This document shows, in pieces, positions 19,113 through 27,885 of a stretch of 64,000 nucleotides of DNA. The notes under the pieces were generated by a model. That model was given only the letters and a program-made list of their open reading frames with translations. It did not search any database and had not been told where the DNA came from. Each line of letters begins with the position of its first letter. Position 1 is the first letter of the stretch. The stretch lies in contig BGOS01000006.1 in assembly GCA_003569365.1 (NCBI GenBank), positions 186,001 to 250,000 of the forward strand, given 5' to 3'. Both the position numbers and the translations under genes were made by a program. The DNA comes from Anaerolineaceae bacterium (GTDB taxonomy: Bacteria; Chloroflexota; Anaerolineae; Anaerolineales; UBA11657).

Positions 19113-20623
19113 CCTGCAGCGCCCTGCAGGATCGCCATCACATTTGCTGCGCCGCTGGCAACGAGGGGCGCCATCCACGCCGGGTACCACCCAAGTGCCA
19201 GCAACACGCTCACCAGCACCCCGAGCGCCACCTTGTCCATAATGGTTACATCGCCCACATGATGCTCAAACTCCGCCGGCAGCTTGGTGAAAAATACCTG
19301 ATGCACTGCACGCAAGATGTAAGCTGCGGTAATCGCTATCGCAATCACCGCCACAAGGTCAATCCAAGAGTATTGCTGGCCCAAATAATACTGGCTGGTA
19401 GTTTGCCCGGCTGCCCACACACCCATGAAAATTGGCTGTTCCGCAATAAAACCGGAAAAACCCGGCATGCCCATGGACACAAGTCCGCCGATGATGAAAG
19501 CCACCGCCACCATTGGCATCTTGGCGCCAAATCCGCCCAGCGAGGGGATGTCGCGCGTATGCGCCTGGTCGTACATCATTCCGACACACGCAAAGAAAAG
19601 AGCCGTCATGGCGCCGTGCGAAAACATTTGCAGGCCGGCACCCGTTATGCCGATGGGCGTTAGCGATGCAACGCCCATCGTTACGAGGCCCATGTGCGAA
19701 ACAGACGAGAAGCCAATCACATACTTAAGGTCGCGCTGCATCATGGCCACAAATGAACCATAGACGATATTGATGAGCGCCAGGAAGACAATCCAAGGCA
19801 TCCAGTAGTGCGCTCCAGCGGGCAGCAGCATCACGCCCACGCGCAGCGCCGCAAAGGCGCCCAGCTTCATCAGCACACCGGCATGAAACATCGAAACGGC
19901 AGTCGGCGCTGCCACGTGTCCATCCGGGCTCCAGTTGTGGAACGGGAAAATACCAGCCAGCACAGCGAAGCCAAAGAAAATAAATGGAAACCAGAAGCGC
20001 TGGAAATCGGCCGGAAAATTCGCATTTTGAAGCGCCAGCATATCAAACGTATTCAAACCAGCCGCAAAATACATTGCCAGCGCACCAACCACCGCCAGCA
20101 CCGAGCCAATGAACAAATAAAGCGTGAGCTTCATCGCAGCGTATTCGCGCGTCACCTTCCAGCCCCAGATAGCAATCAGCAAGTACATCGGAAAGACTGC
20201 GATTTCGTAAAAGAAAAACAGGTGGAACAGGTCCAGCGCAACAAACACGCCGAATACACCGGTGGCAAGCAGAAAAAGAAACGCGAAGAACTCGCGCGGG
20301 CGGTCATCAATCTTCCAAGAAATCAATACGCCAGTGAAGATCACAATTCCGGTAAGCAGCACCATCGGCAAACTCAGTCCATCCACGCCAACGTAATACG
20401 AGATGCCAAGCGCCGGCACCCAGTTCAGGCGCTCAACAAATTGGTAGCCCGCCAGCGAAATGTCATAACTGAAGTACGCCCAGATTGACAAGAAGAGTGT
20501 GAGCGTTGCGCCAGCCAAAGCCGCGATGCGAATCTCCGTATGGCGGTCCGCCGGAAACAGCAGCAGCAGCATACCCACCGTCACCGGCGTAAAAGTAATC
20601 GCAGAGAGCAGCGGAAACGACAT
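19109..20623 (-). CDS. nuoM: NADH dehydrogenase (complex I) subunit M, second copy
   Basis: 504 residues, a Mrp-antiporter-like membrane subunit. Compared with the upstream copy its signature segment diverges: FHNWSPDGHVAAPTAVSMF in place of HTWLPDAHTEAPTAGSM, so a Glu usually kept there is Ala. The helix segments MYLLIAIWGWK and RDLKYVIGFSSVSHMG are preserved. ATG 20623 follows the upstream nuoM stop by 4 bases. The second copy presumably sits as an extra pump module in the membrane arm (inference). Confidence 0.93.
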   Translation of the reverse strand: MSFPLLSAITFTPVTVGMLLLLFPADRHTEIRIAALAGATLTLFLSIWAYFSYDISLAGYQFVERLNWVPALGISYYVGVDGLSLPMVLLTGIVIFTGVLISWKIDDRPREFFAFLFLLATGVFGVFVALDLFHLFFFYEIAVFPMYLLIAIWGWKVTREYAAMKLTLYLFIGSVLAVVGALAMYFAAGLNTFDMLALQNANFPADFQRFWFPFIFFGFAVLAGIFPFHNWSPDGHVAAPTAVSMFHAGVLMKLGAFAALRVGVMLLPAGAHYWMPWIVFLALINIVYGSFVAMMQRDLKYVIGFSSVSHMGLVTMGVASLTPIGITGAGLQMFSHGAMTALFFACVGMMYDQAHTRDIPSLGGFGAKMPMVAVAFIIGGLVSMGMPGFSGFIAEQPIFMGVWAAGQTTSQYYLGQQYSWIDLVAVIAIAITAAYILRAVHQVFFTKLPAEFEHHVGDVTIMDKVALGVLVSVLLALGWYPAWMAPLVASGAANVMAILQGAAG

Positions 20624-20627
20624 CTGG

Positions 20628-22205
20628 TTAACCAACGAGGCGCAGAACGGTCTGATTGATCATGGTTAGCAGCCAGGCCGGCCAGATGCCGGCCAGCAGT
20701 ATAAGCACCATCAGCGGCGCAACAATCAACACCTCGCGCAAACTAATTTCCATCGGGTGATGAGACCATTTTTCATTGCGCGGCCCATGCAAAACCTGCT
20801 GCACGCCCTTGAGAATGTAAGCGCCAGTAAAGAACAAGCCCAGCATGCTGACAGCTGTAGCCAGCGTGAAGACCGGCCATGCGCCGCGCACAATTGCAAA
20901 CTCCGCCACAAATCCGCCCAGCCCGGGCAGCCCCAAAGAGGCCATGCTGCTAAAAATGAGAATGCCGCCATACACCGGGGCAAGCTGCCAGATGCCGCCG
21001 CCCAGTTCATCCAGATCGCGCGTATGAGCGCGCTCATAAACTACACCCACCAGGAAGAACATGGCCGCAGCCGACAAGCCGTGGTTGAACATTTGCAGCA
21101 CAGCGCCGTTGGCAGCGATGGTGGCGCTCATGCGAATGGCCGGGTCAGACACCTGTGCGGCCCAAGCCGCCACAGCAATGCCCAGCACCACGAAGCCCAT
21201 ATGATTGACCGAAGAGTACGCAACCAGGCGCTTGAAATCTGTCTGGCCATATGCCGCCATTGCGCCGAGCACAATCGAGAGTGCGGCAAGCGTAGCCAAA
21301 AGCGGTGACGCAGCAGCCGCCTCCGCTGGAAACAGCGGCAGCACCAGGCGCAAAAATCCGTATGCACCAAGCTTGAGCAGCACGCCCGCCAAAATCATTG
21401 AGCCGGCCGTGGGCGCCTCAGTATGCGCGTCCGGCAGCCAGGTGTGGAACGGCCAAAGTGGAACCTTGATTGCAAAAGCAATCGTGAAGGTCCAAAATGC
21501 AGCAGTTTTCACGGCTCCCATCGAGATGCCGTCAAACACATCCTGGTTGAAAGATGGCCACTGCGCAATCAGCTCCGGCAGGTCAAAAGTGCCCAGCGTC
21601 TGCGCAATCACTTGAATTGCCATCAACAAGCCAAGCGAGCCAGCCAGCGTATACACAAAAAATTTGAATGATGCGTATTGGCGCGCCGGCACTTTCCGCC
21701 CGCCACCCAGATCCCGCTCGCCACTTGGGCTGCCCCAAAGGCTGATCAGGAAATACATGGGCACGAGGCCAACCTCATAAAACAAAAAGAACAGCAGCAA
21801 ATCAAGCGAGACAAAAACGCCGAGCATGCCAACTTCAAGCGCCAGATACAGCACCATGAAAGCCTTGACCCGCTCGTCAATCTTAAAGGACGCCAAAATA
21901 CCGAGCGGCACCAGCAATGCAGTGAGCAGCAGCATGGGCACACTGATTCCATCCACGCCAACGTGATACGAGGAGTGCACAGCGCTGTACCACTCCGCAC
22001 GCTGCTCAAACTGGAAGCCAGGGACTGCCGGGTCGTAGGCTGACCACATCACAACTGTGAACGCCAGCGGCACAAGGCTGCCCAGCAGCGCAGCCCAGCG
22101 GATGGCGCTGTGCATGCTGCTGGGAATTAGCAGCAGGATCAGAATCACCGCCACGGGCGAGAACAAAATCAGGCTCAGAAGATTCTGGTAAATAAAAGTA
22201 GCCAT
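20628..22205 (-). CDS. nuoM: NADH dehydrogenase (complex I) subunit M, first copy
   Basis: 525 residues, about 14 membrane helices. It has the canonical NuoM signature PFHTWLPDAHTEAPTAGSM with the conserved Lys/Glu of an antiporter-like subunit, and DFKRLVAYSSVNHMGFV. A short insertion of Gly/charged residues (SPSGERDLGGGRKVPARQ) lies in a cytosolic or periplasmic loop. It begins 6 bases after the nuoL stop. The tandem pair suggests duplication. Confidence 0.95.
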   Translation of the reverse strand: MATFIYQNLLSLILFSPVAVILILLLIPSSMHSAIRWAALLGSLVPLAFTVVMWSAYDPAVPGFQFEQRAEWYSAVHSSYHVGVDGISVPMLLLTALLVPLGILASFKIDERVKAFMVLYLALEVGMLGVFVSLDLLLFFLFYEVGLVPMYFLISLWGSPSGERDLGGGRKVPARQYASFKFFVYTLAGSLGLLMAIQVIAQTLGTFDLPELIAQWPSFNQDVFDGISMGAVKTAAFWTFTIAFAIKVPLWPFHTWLPDAHTEAPTAGSMILAGVLLKLGAYGFLRLVLPLFPAEAAAASPLLATLAALSIVLGAMAAYGQTDFKRLVAYSSVNHMGFVVLGIAVAAWAAQVSDPAIRMSATIAANGAVLQMFNHGLSAAAMFFLVGVVYERAHTRDLDELGGGIWQLAPVYGGILIFSSMASLGLPGLGGFVAEFAIVRGAWPVFTLATAVSMLGLFFTGAYILKGVQQVLHGPRNEKWSHHPMEISLREVLIVAPLMVLILLAGIWPAWLLTMINQTVLRLVG

Positions 22206-22211
22206 GAAAGT

Positions 22212-24368
22212 CTAGCGGGCTGCTATCAATAGGGTTGCGGTCATGGCCAGCACCGCTACCACCACGCCCAGCAAGTACGTTTGCACCTGCCCGGTTTGCA
22301 CAAAACGCGAGCCATTGCCTGTCGCTTGCACCCCATCCGCCAGCTGATCCGGAACGTAGTTCACGCCCCATTTTTCAAACAGCACCGTGCCACTGCCAAT
22401 GCCCATCATCAGGCGCGCCAGCGAATGCAGCAGGCCGTCAATGATGCCACGGTCCAGAATGCGGGAAACGAAAACCGACGAGATCCATTTGGCCGGCACA
22501 ACAAACGCAGCCTGGTAAAACTCGTCCAGATAATATTTATTGCCGAGCAGCGTGTGCACCGGGCCAAGCGCAGCCTGCACGGGATCGGCAGCGCCCGCAG
22601 CCAGCGGACGGCGGCCATAAATCAGCCAGCCCGCCAGCAGCCCGCCCAAGCCCACCAGCACAGAGAGCATTACCGGAGTCCAGCTGAAGCTAAAGCCCTC
22701 CAGCTCAGCCGGCAAAGCTCCCATCAAAAAGTGCTCGAATGGATTCGAGCCGAGGAGATGGCCAAGCACTGGGAACTCGTGATGCACGCCAACGTAGCCG
22801 GCCGTGACCGCAAAGAACGCCAGAATCACAAGCGGCAGCGTCATTGTCCACGCACTCTCATGCGCATGCGCTGCACTCTCCGTGCGCGGCGCACCCCAAA
22901 AAGTCATTGCAATCTGCCGCATGGTGTAGAAAGCTGTGAGGAAGGCCGCCAGCAGCAACACCACAAGCACGGTAGTGTGGCCATGCGCCAGCGCATCCGC
23001 AAGGATTTCATCCTTGGACCAGAAGCCCGCCGTTACAAACGGAAAGCCCGCCAGCGACAAGCCGCCGATTAGAAACGTCAGGTGGGTTACCGGCATGCGT
23101 GCGGCCAGCCCGCCCATATTGCGCATGTCCTGCGGATCGATGTGCTCATGCGAGTGATGCGCACCGTGTTCCATGCCGTGAATGATGGAGCCGGATCCCA
23201 AGAACAGCAGTGCCTTGAAGAAAGCATGCGTCATCAAATGAAACGCTGCCGCAACGTAAGCACCGATGCCGAGTGCGGTAATCATGAAGCCCAGCTGGCT
23301 GATTGTGGAATACGCCAGCACTTTCTTCACGTCGTTCTGGGCAACTGCAATCGTTGCAGCAAAAAGTGCAGTGAAGGAACCAACCACCGTCATTATGGCC
23401 AGCACCGGGCTGCCACCGTGCCCGGCTCCGGCTGCAAGCAACGGGAAGACCCGGATGACCATGTAAACGCCGGCCGACACCATTGCAGCCGCATGAATCA
23501 TTGCACTCACAGGCGTCGGGCCTTCCATTGCATCCGGCAGCCATGTGTGCAGCGGAAATTGCGCGCTCTTGCCGACTGTGCCGGCAAAAATCAGCAGGCC
23601 GATCATATGCGCTGCGGCCAGCCCGCTAATGTAAGACGGAGTAGCAACCAGCTTCTCCATCAATTCCGGATTGAAGAAAATTTCGCGGAAGTTAAGCGTG
23701 CCGGTTTCTGAATATAGATACGCAATGCCGAGCAGCATGACCACGTCCGCCAAACGCGTAGTGAGGAATGCCTTAACCGCTGCCTGGCGCGGTGTGGTCT
23801 GGTGCGGGTCTGCATAATTGCGCCCGTGCCAAAACCCGATCAGCAGGTATGAGCAGAGCCCCATGATTTCCCAGCCGAAGAAAAGCAGCAGCAGATTGTC
23901 TGCCACCACCAGCAGCAGCATTGCGCCGGCAAACAGGGAGAGAAAGGCGAAGAAGCGCGTATACATAGGCTCCACGCCGTTATGTGGCGGGCTGCCCACC
24001 TCGTCGTGCGCATCCAGCGTCTTGCCAAAATTGGAATAACCGACGCTATAGAGGATGATCAGGGCACACGCCAGCGGCACAAAGAAGAGCATCACAACTG
24101 TAAGCGGATCCACCGCGACGCCCATGCGCAATGCCGTACTGCCGGTCGGCAGCCAGTCAACGCTGGCAGCCAGCGGATGGTCCGCAAAGTGCGGCGTGCC
24201 AAGCGCGCCAAACACCACCGACCAGCCAAGCACCAAAGAGATTCCAGCCGCTACGAGCGCCACCGTGTGGCTCAGCCAGCGGCTGCGGAATGTGAACAGC
24301 AGTATCACCGCCGCGGAAAGCAGCGGGGGAACCGGAATCAGCCAGACTGCAAGGGTGCTTGCGTTCAT
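22212..24368 (-). CDS. nuoL: NADH dehydrogenase (complex I) subunit L
   Basis: 718 residues, clearly longer than the about 613 of E. coli. The distal antiporter-like pump subunit with HTWLPDAMEGPTPVSAMIHA, KKVLAYSTISQLGFM and a long C-terminal part expected to form the lateral helix and last membrane helix. A His-rich loop (HGAHHSHEHID) lies near residue 400. The extra length may serve the larger membrane arm implied by two NuoM copies (inference). It overlaps no neighbour; nuoK ends 4 bases upstream. Confidence 0.95.
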   Translation of the reverse strand: MNASTLAVWLIPVPPLLSAAVILLFTFRSRWLSHTVALVAAGISLVLGWSVVFGALGTPHFADHPLAASVDWLPTGSTALRMGVAVDPLTVVMLFFVPLACALIILYSVGYSNFGKTLDAHDEVGSPPHNGVEPMYTRFFAFLSLFAGAMLLLVVADNLLLLFFGWEIMGLCSYLLIGFWHGRNYADPHQTTPRQAAVKAFLTTRLADVVMLLGIAYLYSETGTLNFREIFFNPELMEKLVATPSYISGLAAAHMIGLLIFAGTVGKSAQFPLHTWLPDAMEGPTPVSAMIHAAAMVSAGVYMVIRVFPLLAAGAGHGGSPVLAIMTVVGSFTALFAATIAVAQNDVKKVLAYSTISQLGFMITALGIGAYVAAAFHLMTHAFFKALLFLGSGSIIHGMEHGAHHSHEHIDPQDMRNMGGLAARMPVTHLTFLIGGLSLAGFPFVTAGFWSKDEILADALAHGHTTVLVVLLLAAFLTAFYTMRQIAMTFWGAPRTESAAHAHESAWTMTLPLVILAFFAVTAGYVGVHHEFPVLGHLLGSNPFEHFLMGALPAELEGFSFSWTPVMLSVLVGLGGLLAGWLIYGRRPLAAGAADPVQAALGPVHTLLGNKYYLDEFYQAAFVVPAKWISSVFVSRILDRGIIDGLLHSLARLMMGIGSGTVLFEKWGVNYVPDQLADGVQATGNGSRFVQTGQVQTYLLGVVVAVLAMTATLLIAAR

Positions 24369-24372
24369 CAGC

Positions 24373-24681
24373 TCACCACTTCAGCAGGCTTACTTCTTCG
24401 GCCACAACTGTGCCCCGGCGCCGGTAAATTGAAATAATGAGCGCGAGACCGACGGCCGCTTCAGCAGCCGCCACCGCAAACACGATGATTGCAAACATCT
24501 GCCCGCTCACCTGCGTGGGGCCACGGTAGCGCCAGAACGCCACAAGGTTAAGAATCACCGCATTCAGCATCAGCTCAAGCGCCATTAAGATGCCAATTGC
24601 GTTGGCGCGCGCCAGCACACCATAAATGCCAATGCTGAAGAGCAGCGCTGCCAGCACAAGATACCAGGAAAGCGGGACCAT
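24373..24681 (-). CDS. nuoK: NADH dehydrogenase (complex I) subunit K
   Basis: 102 residues and three membrane helices, matching NuoK size. The conserved Glu residues lie in ILMALELMLNAVILNLVAF and AAAEAAVGLALII. I chose ATG 24681 by family length; a TTG at 24717 would add 12 residues. No clear ribosome site is visible, consistent with coupling to nuoJ. Confidence 0.95.
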   Translation of the reverse strand: MVPLSWYLVLAALLFSIGIYGVLARANAIGILMALELMLNAVILNLVAFWRYRGPTQVSGQMFAIIVFAVAAAEAAVGLALIISIYRRRGTVVAEEVSLLKW

Positions 24682-24723
24682 TAGATATTCTGGTTGCAGC
24701 AGAAGTGCGCGAGGCAATGGCGC

Positions 24724-25233
24724 CTAATCACTCTCGCGCTCCGGCAATGCCAGGCTGATGGATCCGACAAGTGCCACGAGCAAAAGTATCGTGGCAACCT
24801 CAAACGGAATCACAAACCGGTCTGGGTCCACAAACGCCTCGCCCAGCGCCAGCACCGTGTCACTCACGTCCACATCTGGTGCCAACGGCCACGGCACCTG
24901 CACCAGCAAGTAGGCCAGCCCGCCAAACACCACTAGCGCAACCACTGCAGCCAGCGGCCATTGTGGAATGCGCTGCGGACCAGTGTCCGCCATCACCCGG
25001 CGCGTGAGCATCACAGAAAAAATAATTAGAATTGCAATTGCGCCAATATAGAGGATGACCTGCACCACAGCCAGAAAATCAGCTTCAAGCTGCACATAGA
25101 TTGCCGCCACCGCAGCCAGCGTCATTACCAGCCACAAGCCGGCGTGAATCAGGTTGCGCACCGTGACGACCAGCGCAGCGCTGATCACCGTCACACCGGC
25201 GGTCACCAGAAAAACAATTTGCTGCGCACTCAT
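24724..25233 (-). CDS. nuoJ: NADH dehydrogenase (complex I) subunit J
   Basis: 169 residues, five predicted membrane helices. The conserved helix-3 pattern EADFLAVVQVILYIGAIAIL marks NuoJ, including the conserved Tyr. ATG 25233 (MSAQQIVFLV) lies 10 bases after the nuoH stop. Notably nuoI, usually between nuoH and nuoJ, is absent. Confidence 0.95.
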   Translation of the reverse strand: MSAQQIVFLVTAGVTVISAALVVTVRNLIHAGLWLVMTLAAVAAIYVQLEADFLAVVQVILYIGAIAILIIFSVMLTRRVMADTGPQRIPQWPLAAVVALVVFGGLAYLLVQVPWPLAPDVDVSDTVLALGEAFVDPDRFVIPFEVATILLLVALVGSISLALPERESD

Positions 25234-25243
25234 TGCATTCGCC

Positions 25244-26437
25244 TTAGTGGCCCGCAGCCACTGGCGCCGGCAGTGAAAGGTTTTGAAGGCGCCGCGACTC
25301 GGTGCGCAGCATTCCAAAGACAATGACCATCAAGCCCACATTGCTGGCAAAGTGCGCCCACGCCCGGGCGCTGCCCGCCAGCGATGCCGGCAGCAGCTTG
25401 TCCACCAACGCCACCAGCACCAGCGCTGCCAACGCCAGCGGCACCAGAAACTTCCAATTCAGGTTGTTCATCTGGTCAATGCGGATGCGCGGCACAGTCG
25501 CGCGAATCCACATCGAAATGAAGTAGACAAAATACGTCTTTGCGAGCAAATAGACAATGCCCAAGATGGGATAAAGATCTGCCAGCGGACCGCGCCAGCC
25601 GCCCAGGAACAGCACGGAAACAAGTGCTGAAATTGTAAAGGCGTGCAGAAACTCGCCCAGCTGCCAGATGGCAAACAGGAAGCCAGAGTACTCGACGTGA
25701 TAGCCGGCAACAATTTCGCTTTCGGCTTCGAGGATGTCAAACGGCGCGCGGCCGATCTCCGCCAAGCTGGACACAAAAAAGATTGTGGCCGCAATCGGCG
25801 CATAAACCACAAACCAGGTGTCCTGCGCCAGCACAATATCTTGCATGCCCATGGAGCCGGTGAGCAGCGTTGGTATTAGCAGCGCCAAAATCAGCGGCAC
25901 TTCATACGAAACAAGCTGCGACGCAGCGCGGAATGCACCCAGCAGCGCATATTTGTTGTTGCTTGCCCAGCCACCCATCATGATCGCCAGCGTGCCAATT
26001 CCGCCGATTGCCACACTGTAAAGCACACCAACATTCAGGTTGGCGCCGATCATCGTGGACGCAAAGGGAATGACCACCCAGATTCCAAGCACCGGTGCAA
26101 CGGAGAGGATCGGCCCCACAAAGTACACCACCTTGTCCGCCCCGCTGGGCGTGATGATTTCTTTTGTGAGCAGCTTCAGGATATCTGCGAAGGACTGAAA
26201 CAAACCGTACGGCCCCACACGATTGGGGCCCAGCCGGTCTTGAAACCGCGCTGCTATCTTGCGCTCAAGCCAGATTGTAAATATGGGCGTTAGCAGCGCA
26301 AAGTTAGCCAGCAGAAATGCGGCCAGAAACTTTTGAATGATTACAACCAGCTTGGGGTCAAGGCCATAGGTGACCAGCGCCCACCCGATCATGTCGTAGG
26401 CGTAGACCGCAATGTCGCCAAAAGAAAATTCAGGCAT
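25244..26437 (-). CDS. nuoH: NADH dehydrogenase (complex I) subunit H
   Basis: 397 residues, eight membrane helices, forming the quinone-chamber floor. Signature segments WLERKIAARFQDRLGPNRVG, EIGRAPFDILEAESEIVAGY (acidic E-channel residues) and the loop near the C-terminus with RIRIDQMNNLNWKFLVPLAL are all present. It is separated from nuoA by 103 bases with no nuoB, C, D, E, F or G between them. Confidence 0.97.
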   Translation of the reverse strand: MPEFSFGDIAVYAYDMIGWALVTYGLDPKLVVIIQKFLAAFLLANFALLTPIFTIWLERKIAARFQDRLGPNRVGPYGLFQSFADILKLLTKEIITPSGADKVVYFVGPILSVAPVLGIWVVIPFASTMIGANLNVGVLYSVAIGGIGTLAIMMGGWASNNKYALLGAFRAASQLVSYEVPLILALLIPTLLTGSMGMQDIVLAQDTWFVVYAPIAATIFFVSSLAEIGRAPFDILEAESEIVAGYHVEYSGFLFAIWQLGEFLHAFTISALVSVLFLGGWRGPLADLYPILGIVYLLAKTYFVYFISMWIRATVPRIRIDQMNNLNWKFLVPLALAALVLVALVDKLLPASLAGSARAWAHFASNVGLMVIVFGMLRTESRRLQNLSLPAPVAAGH

Positions 26438-26540
26438 CGCTGGTTTGATTCAGTAGCCGGGGGCTAGACACACAAAACGGCTGATGGCCGGTGCAATCGC
26501 TTGCGGCCACCAGCCAGTACCTGCGCGTGTACGGCGCCGG

Positions 26541-26906
26541 TTACACCCATTCAAGCGCACCCTTGCGCCACATGTAAACAAGGCCGCCAGTCAACAATAA
26601 AATAAATACGAGGCCTTCGAACACGGCAAACAATGCCATCTGCTGGTAAGCAACAGCCCACGGAAACAGAAAGATGCTCTCCACATCGAACACCAAAAAC
26701 AACAATCCAAAAATATAGTACTGAATTTTGAACTGCACCCAGGAGTCACCCACCGTTTGCATGCCACACTCAAAGGTTTCATTCTTGGCCGGATTGGGGC
26801 GATGCGGGCCCAAGATTCGCGCAGCAACCACCGGCACCGCCGGAAACACCAGTGCAATCGCAATGAATAGCGACACAAACAGCCAGTTGGAATCAGTCAT
26901 GCTCAT
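26541..26906 (-). CDS. nuoA: NADH dehydrogenase (complex I) subunit A
   Basis: 121 residues, three membrane helices, with NETFECGMQTVGDSWVQF and FLVFDVESIFLFPWAVAY typical of NuoA (the EC-G loop touches the quinone cavity). It is first in the nuo-atp block, behind a good promoter. Starts at ATG 26906 or 26900 are both possible. Confidence 0.96.
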   Translation of the reverse strand: MSMTDSNWLFVSLFIAIALVFPAVPVVAARILGPHRPNPAKNETFECGMQTVGDSWVQFKIQYYIFGLLFLVFDVESIFLFPWAVAYQQMALFAVFEGLVFILLLTGGLVYMWRKGALEWV

Positions 26907-26961
26907 ATGGAGGGGTCAGCTTACACGAAAGCGCGTGGCTGCGTGTGTGCCAAACGGCACA

Positions 26962-26990
26962 AATATAGCATAGCGCTTTGCCACTGTCAA
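26962..26990 (-). promoter_or_regulatory. sigma70-type promoter of the nuo-atp block
   Basis: On the minus strand a perfect TTGACA (26985-26990) is followed after exactly 17 bases by TATATT (26962-26967). The predicted start lies about 50 bases before nuoA. This is one of the best promoter matches in the window. Confidence 0.75.
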
Positions 26991-27027
26991 CGCATTTTGC
27001 GCCCGCGCGCCACCCGCCGCCGCCCTG

Positions 27028-27882
27028 TCACTGCGGCGCCTGCCCCAAAAAATCCAGCTGATGCGCAACATACACCAGCGCCTGGTTCGCAGCCTGTCCG
27101 TGGCGCTGCGCTGCCCAGGCATCCAGTTCAGCACTGCTCACTTGCGGATTGCCGGCAAGCGCACCCTGCATGGTATGAATGATGTAATGAAGAAAGTACT
27201 CGGCATCGTCAGGATAGGAAGAAGGGGTGGCGTGCACCACCCAGTCCGAACTTCCGCTGGCAAGCAGCGTGACACCAGCGGCGGGCAGCAACATTAACAG
27301 CTGCCGGCCCGTGCGGCTGTGCCCCGCGCGCCGACCGCGCACTACGCGTTGATCCATTGTCTGGTGGTAAATGCGCTCGAGGCGCGCATCCAGCTCTGCA
27401 TCCAGCACCGGCAGCAGCGTGGTCACGCCGTCAAAGTTGAGCGTCAGGTAAAGCAGCCCGCCCGGATGCAGCAGCCGCAGCATGCCGGGCAGCACGCGTT
27501 CAGCATCCACCAAATCCATGAAGGCATGCGCAATCAGTACGTGCCACTTGCGTCCGCTGCGCTCACGCGCAATCATTCCATCCAGGTCAATCGCCTCGAA
27601 GTTAATGCCGGGTTGCGGCAGCTTGTGGCGCGCGCGCGCCTGCTCAACAACGCCGGCATCAGCATCGATGCCCGTGTAATCCAACTCGGCCGGAAATGAC
27701 CACGCGTGCAACCGGTCCAGCATGGTGCCAATGCCCGCGCCAATCTCCAGCACCTGCAAGGGACGCACCGCCGGCAGTGCCGCCAGTAGTGCCTGCCACA
27801 CGTGCAGGTTCAGCGATCGGTCGTCGATGGCGCGCTTGGCCGCAAGATAGCGCTCGAAACTGTATTCAGCTGGCGCAGCCAA
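27028..27882 (-). CDS. class I SAM-dependent methyltransferase of the pterin-like cluster
   Basis: 284 residues. SAM-binding loop VLEIGAGIGTMLDRL, acidic end of strand 2 in YTGIDADAGVVEQA, and a C-terminal lid. It begins 3 bases after the glycosyltransferase stop and is last in the operon that includes a PTPS-like protein and a RibD-type reductase. It may methylate the product of that pathway, either on the base or the sugar; this is inferred from context only. Confidence 0.8.
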   Translation of the reverse strand: MAAPAEYSFERYLAAKRAIDDRSLNLHVWQALLAALPAVRPLQVLEIGAGIGTMLDRLHAWSFPAELDYTGIDADAGVVEQARARHKLPQPGINFEAIDLDGMIARERSGRKWHVLIAHAFMDLVDAERVLPGMLRLLHPGGLLYLTLNFDGVTTLLPVLDAELDARLERIYHQTMDQRVVRGRRAGHSRTGRQLLMLLPAAGVTLLASGSSDWVVHATPSSYPDDAEYFLHYIIHTMQGALAGNPQVSSAELDAWAAQRHGQAANQALVYVAHQLDFLGQAPQ

Positions 27883-27885
27883 AGT

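Noticed and set aside
22281-23072. Plus-strand ORF of 263 residues opposite nuoL
   Set aside because: Low-complexity Arg/His/Gln-rich translation typical of an antisense shadow of a GC-rich gene.
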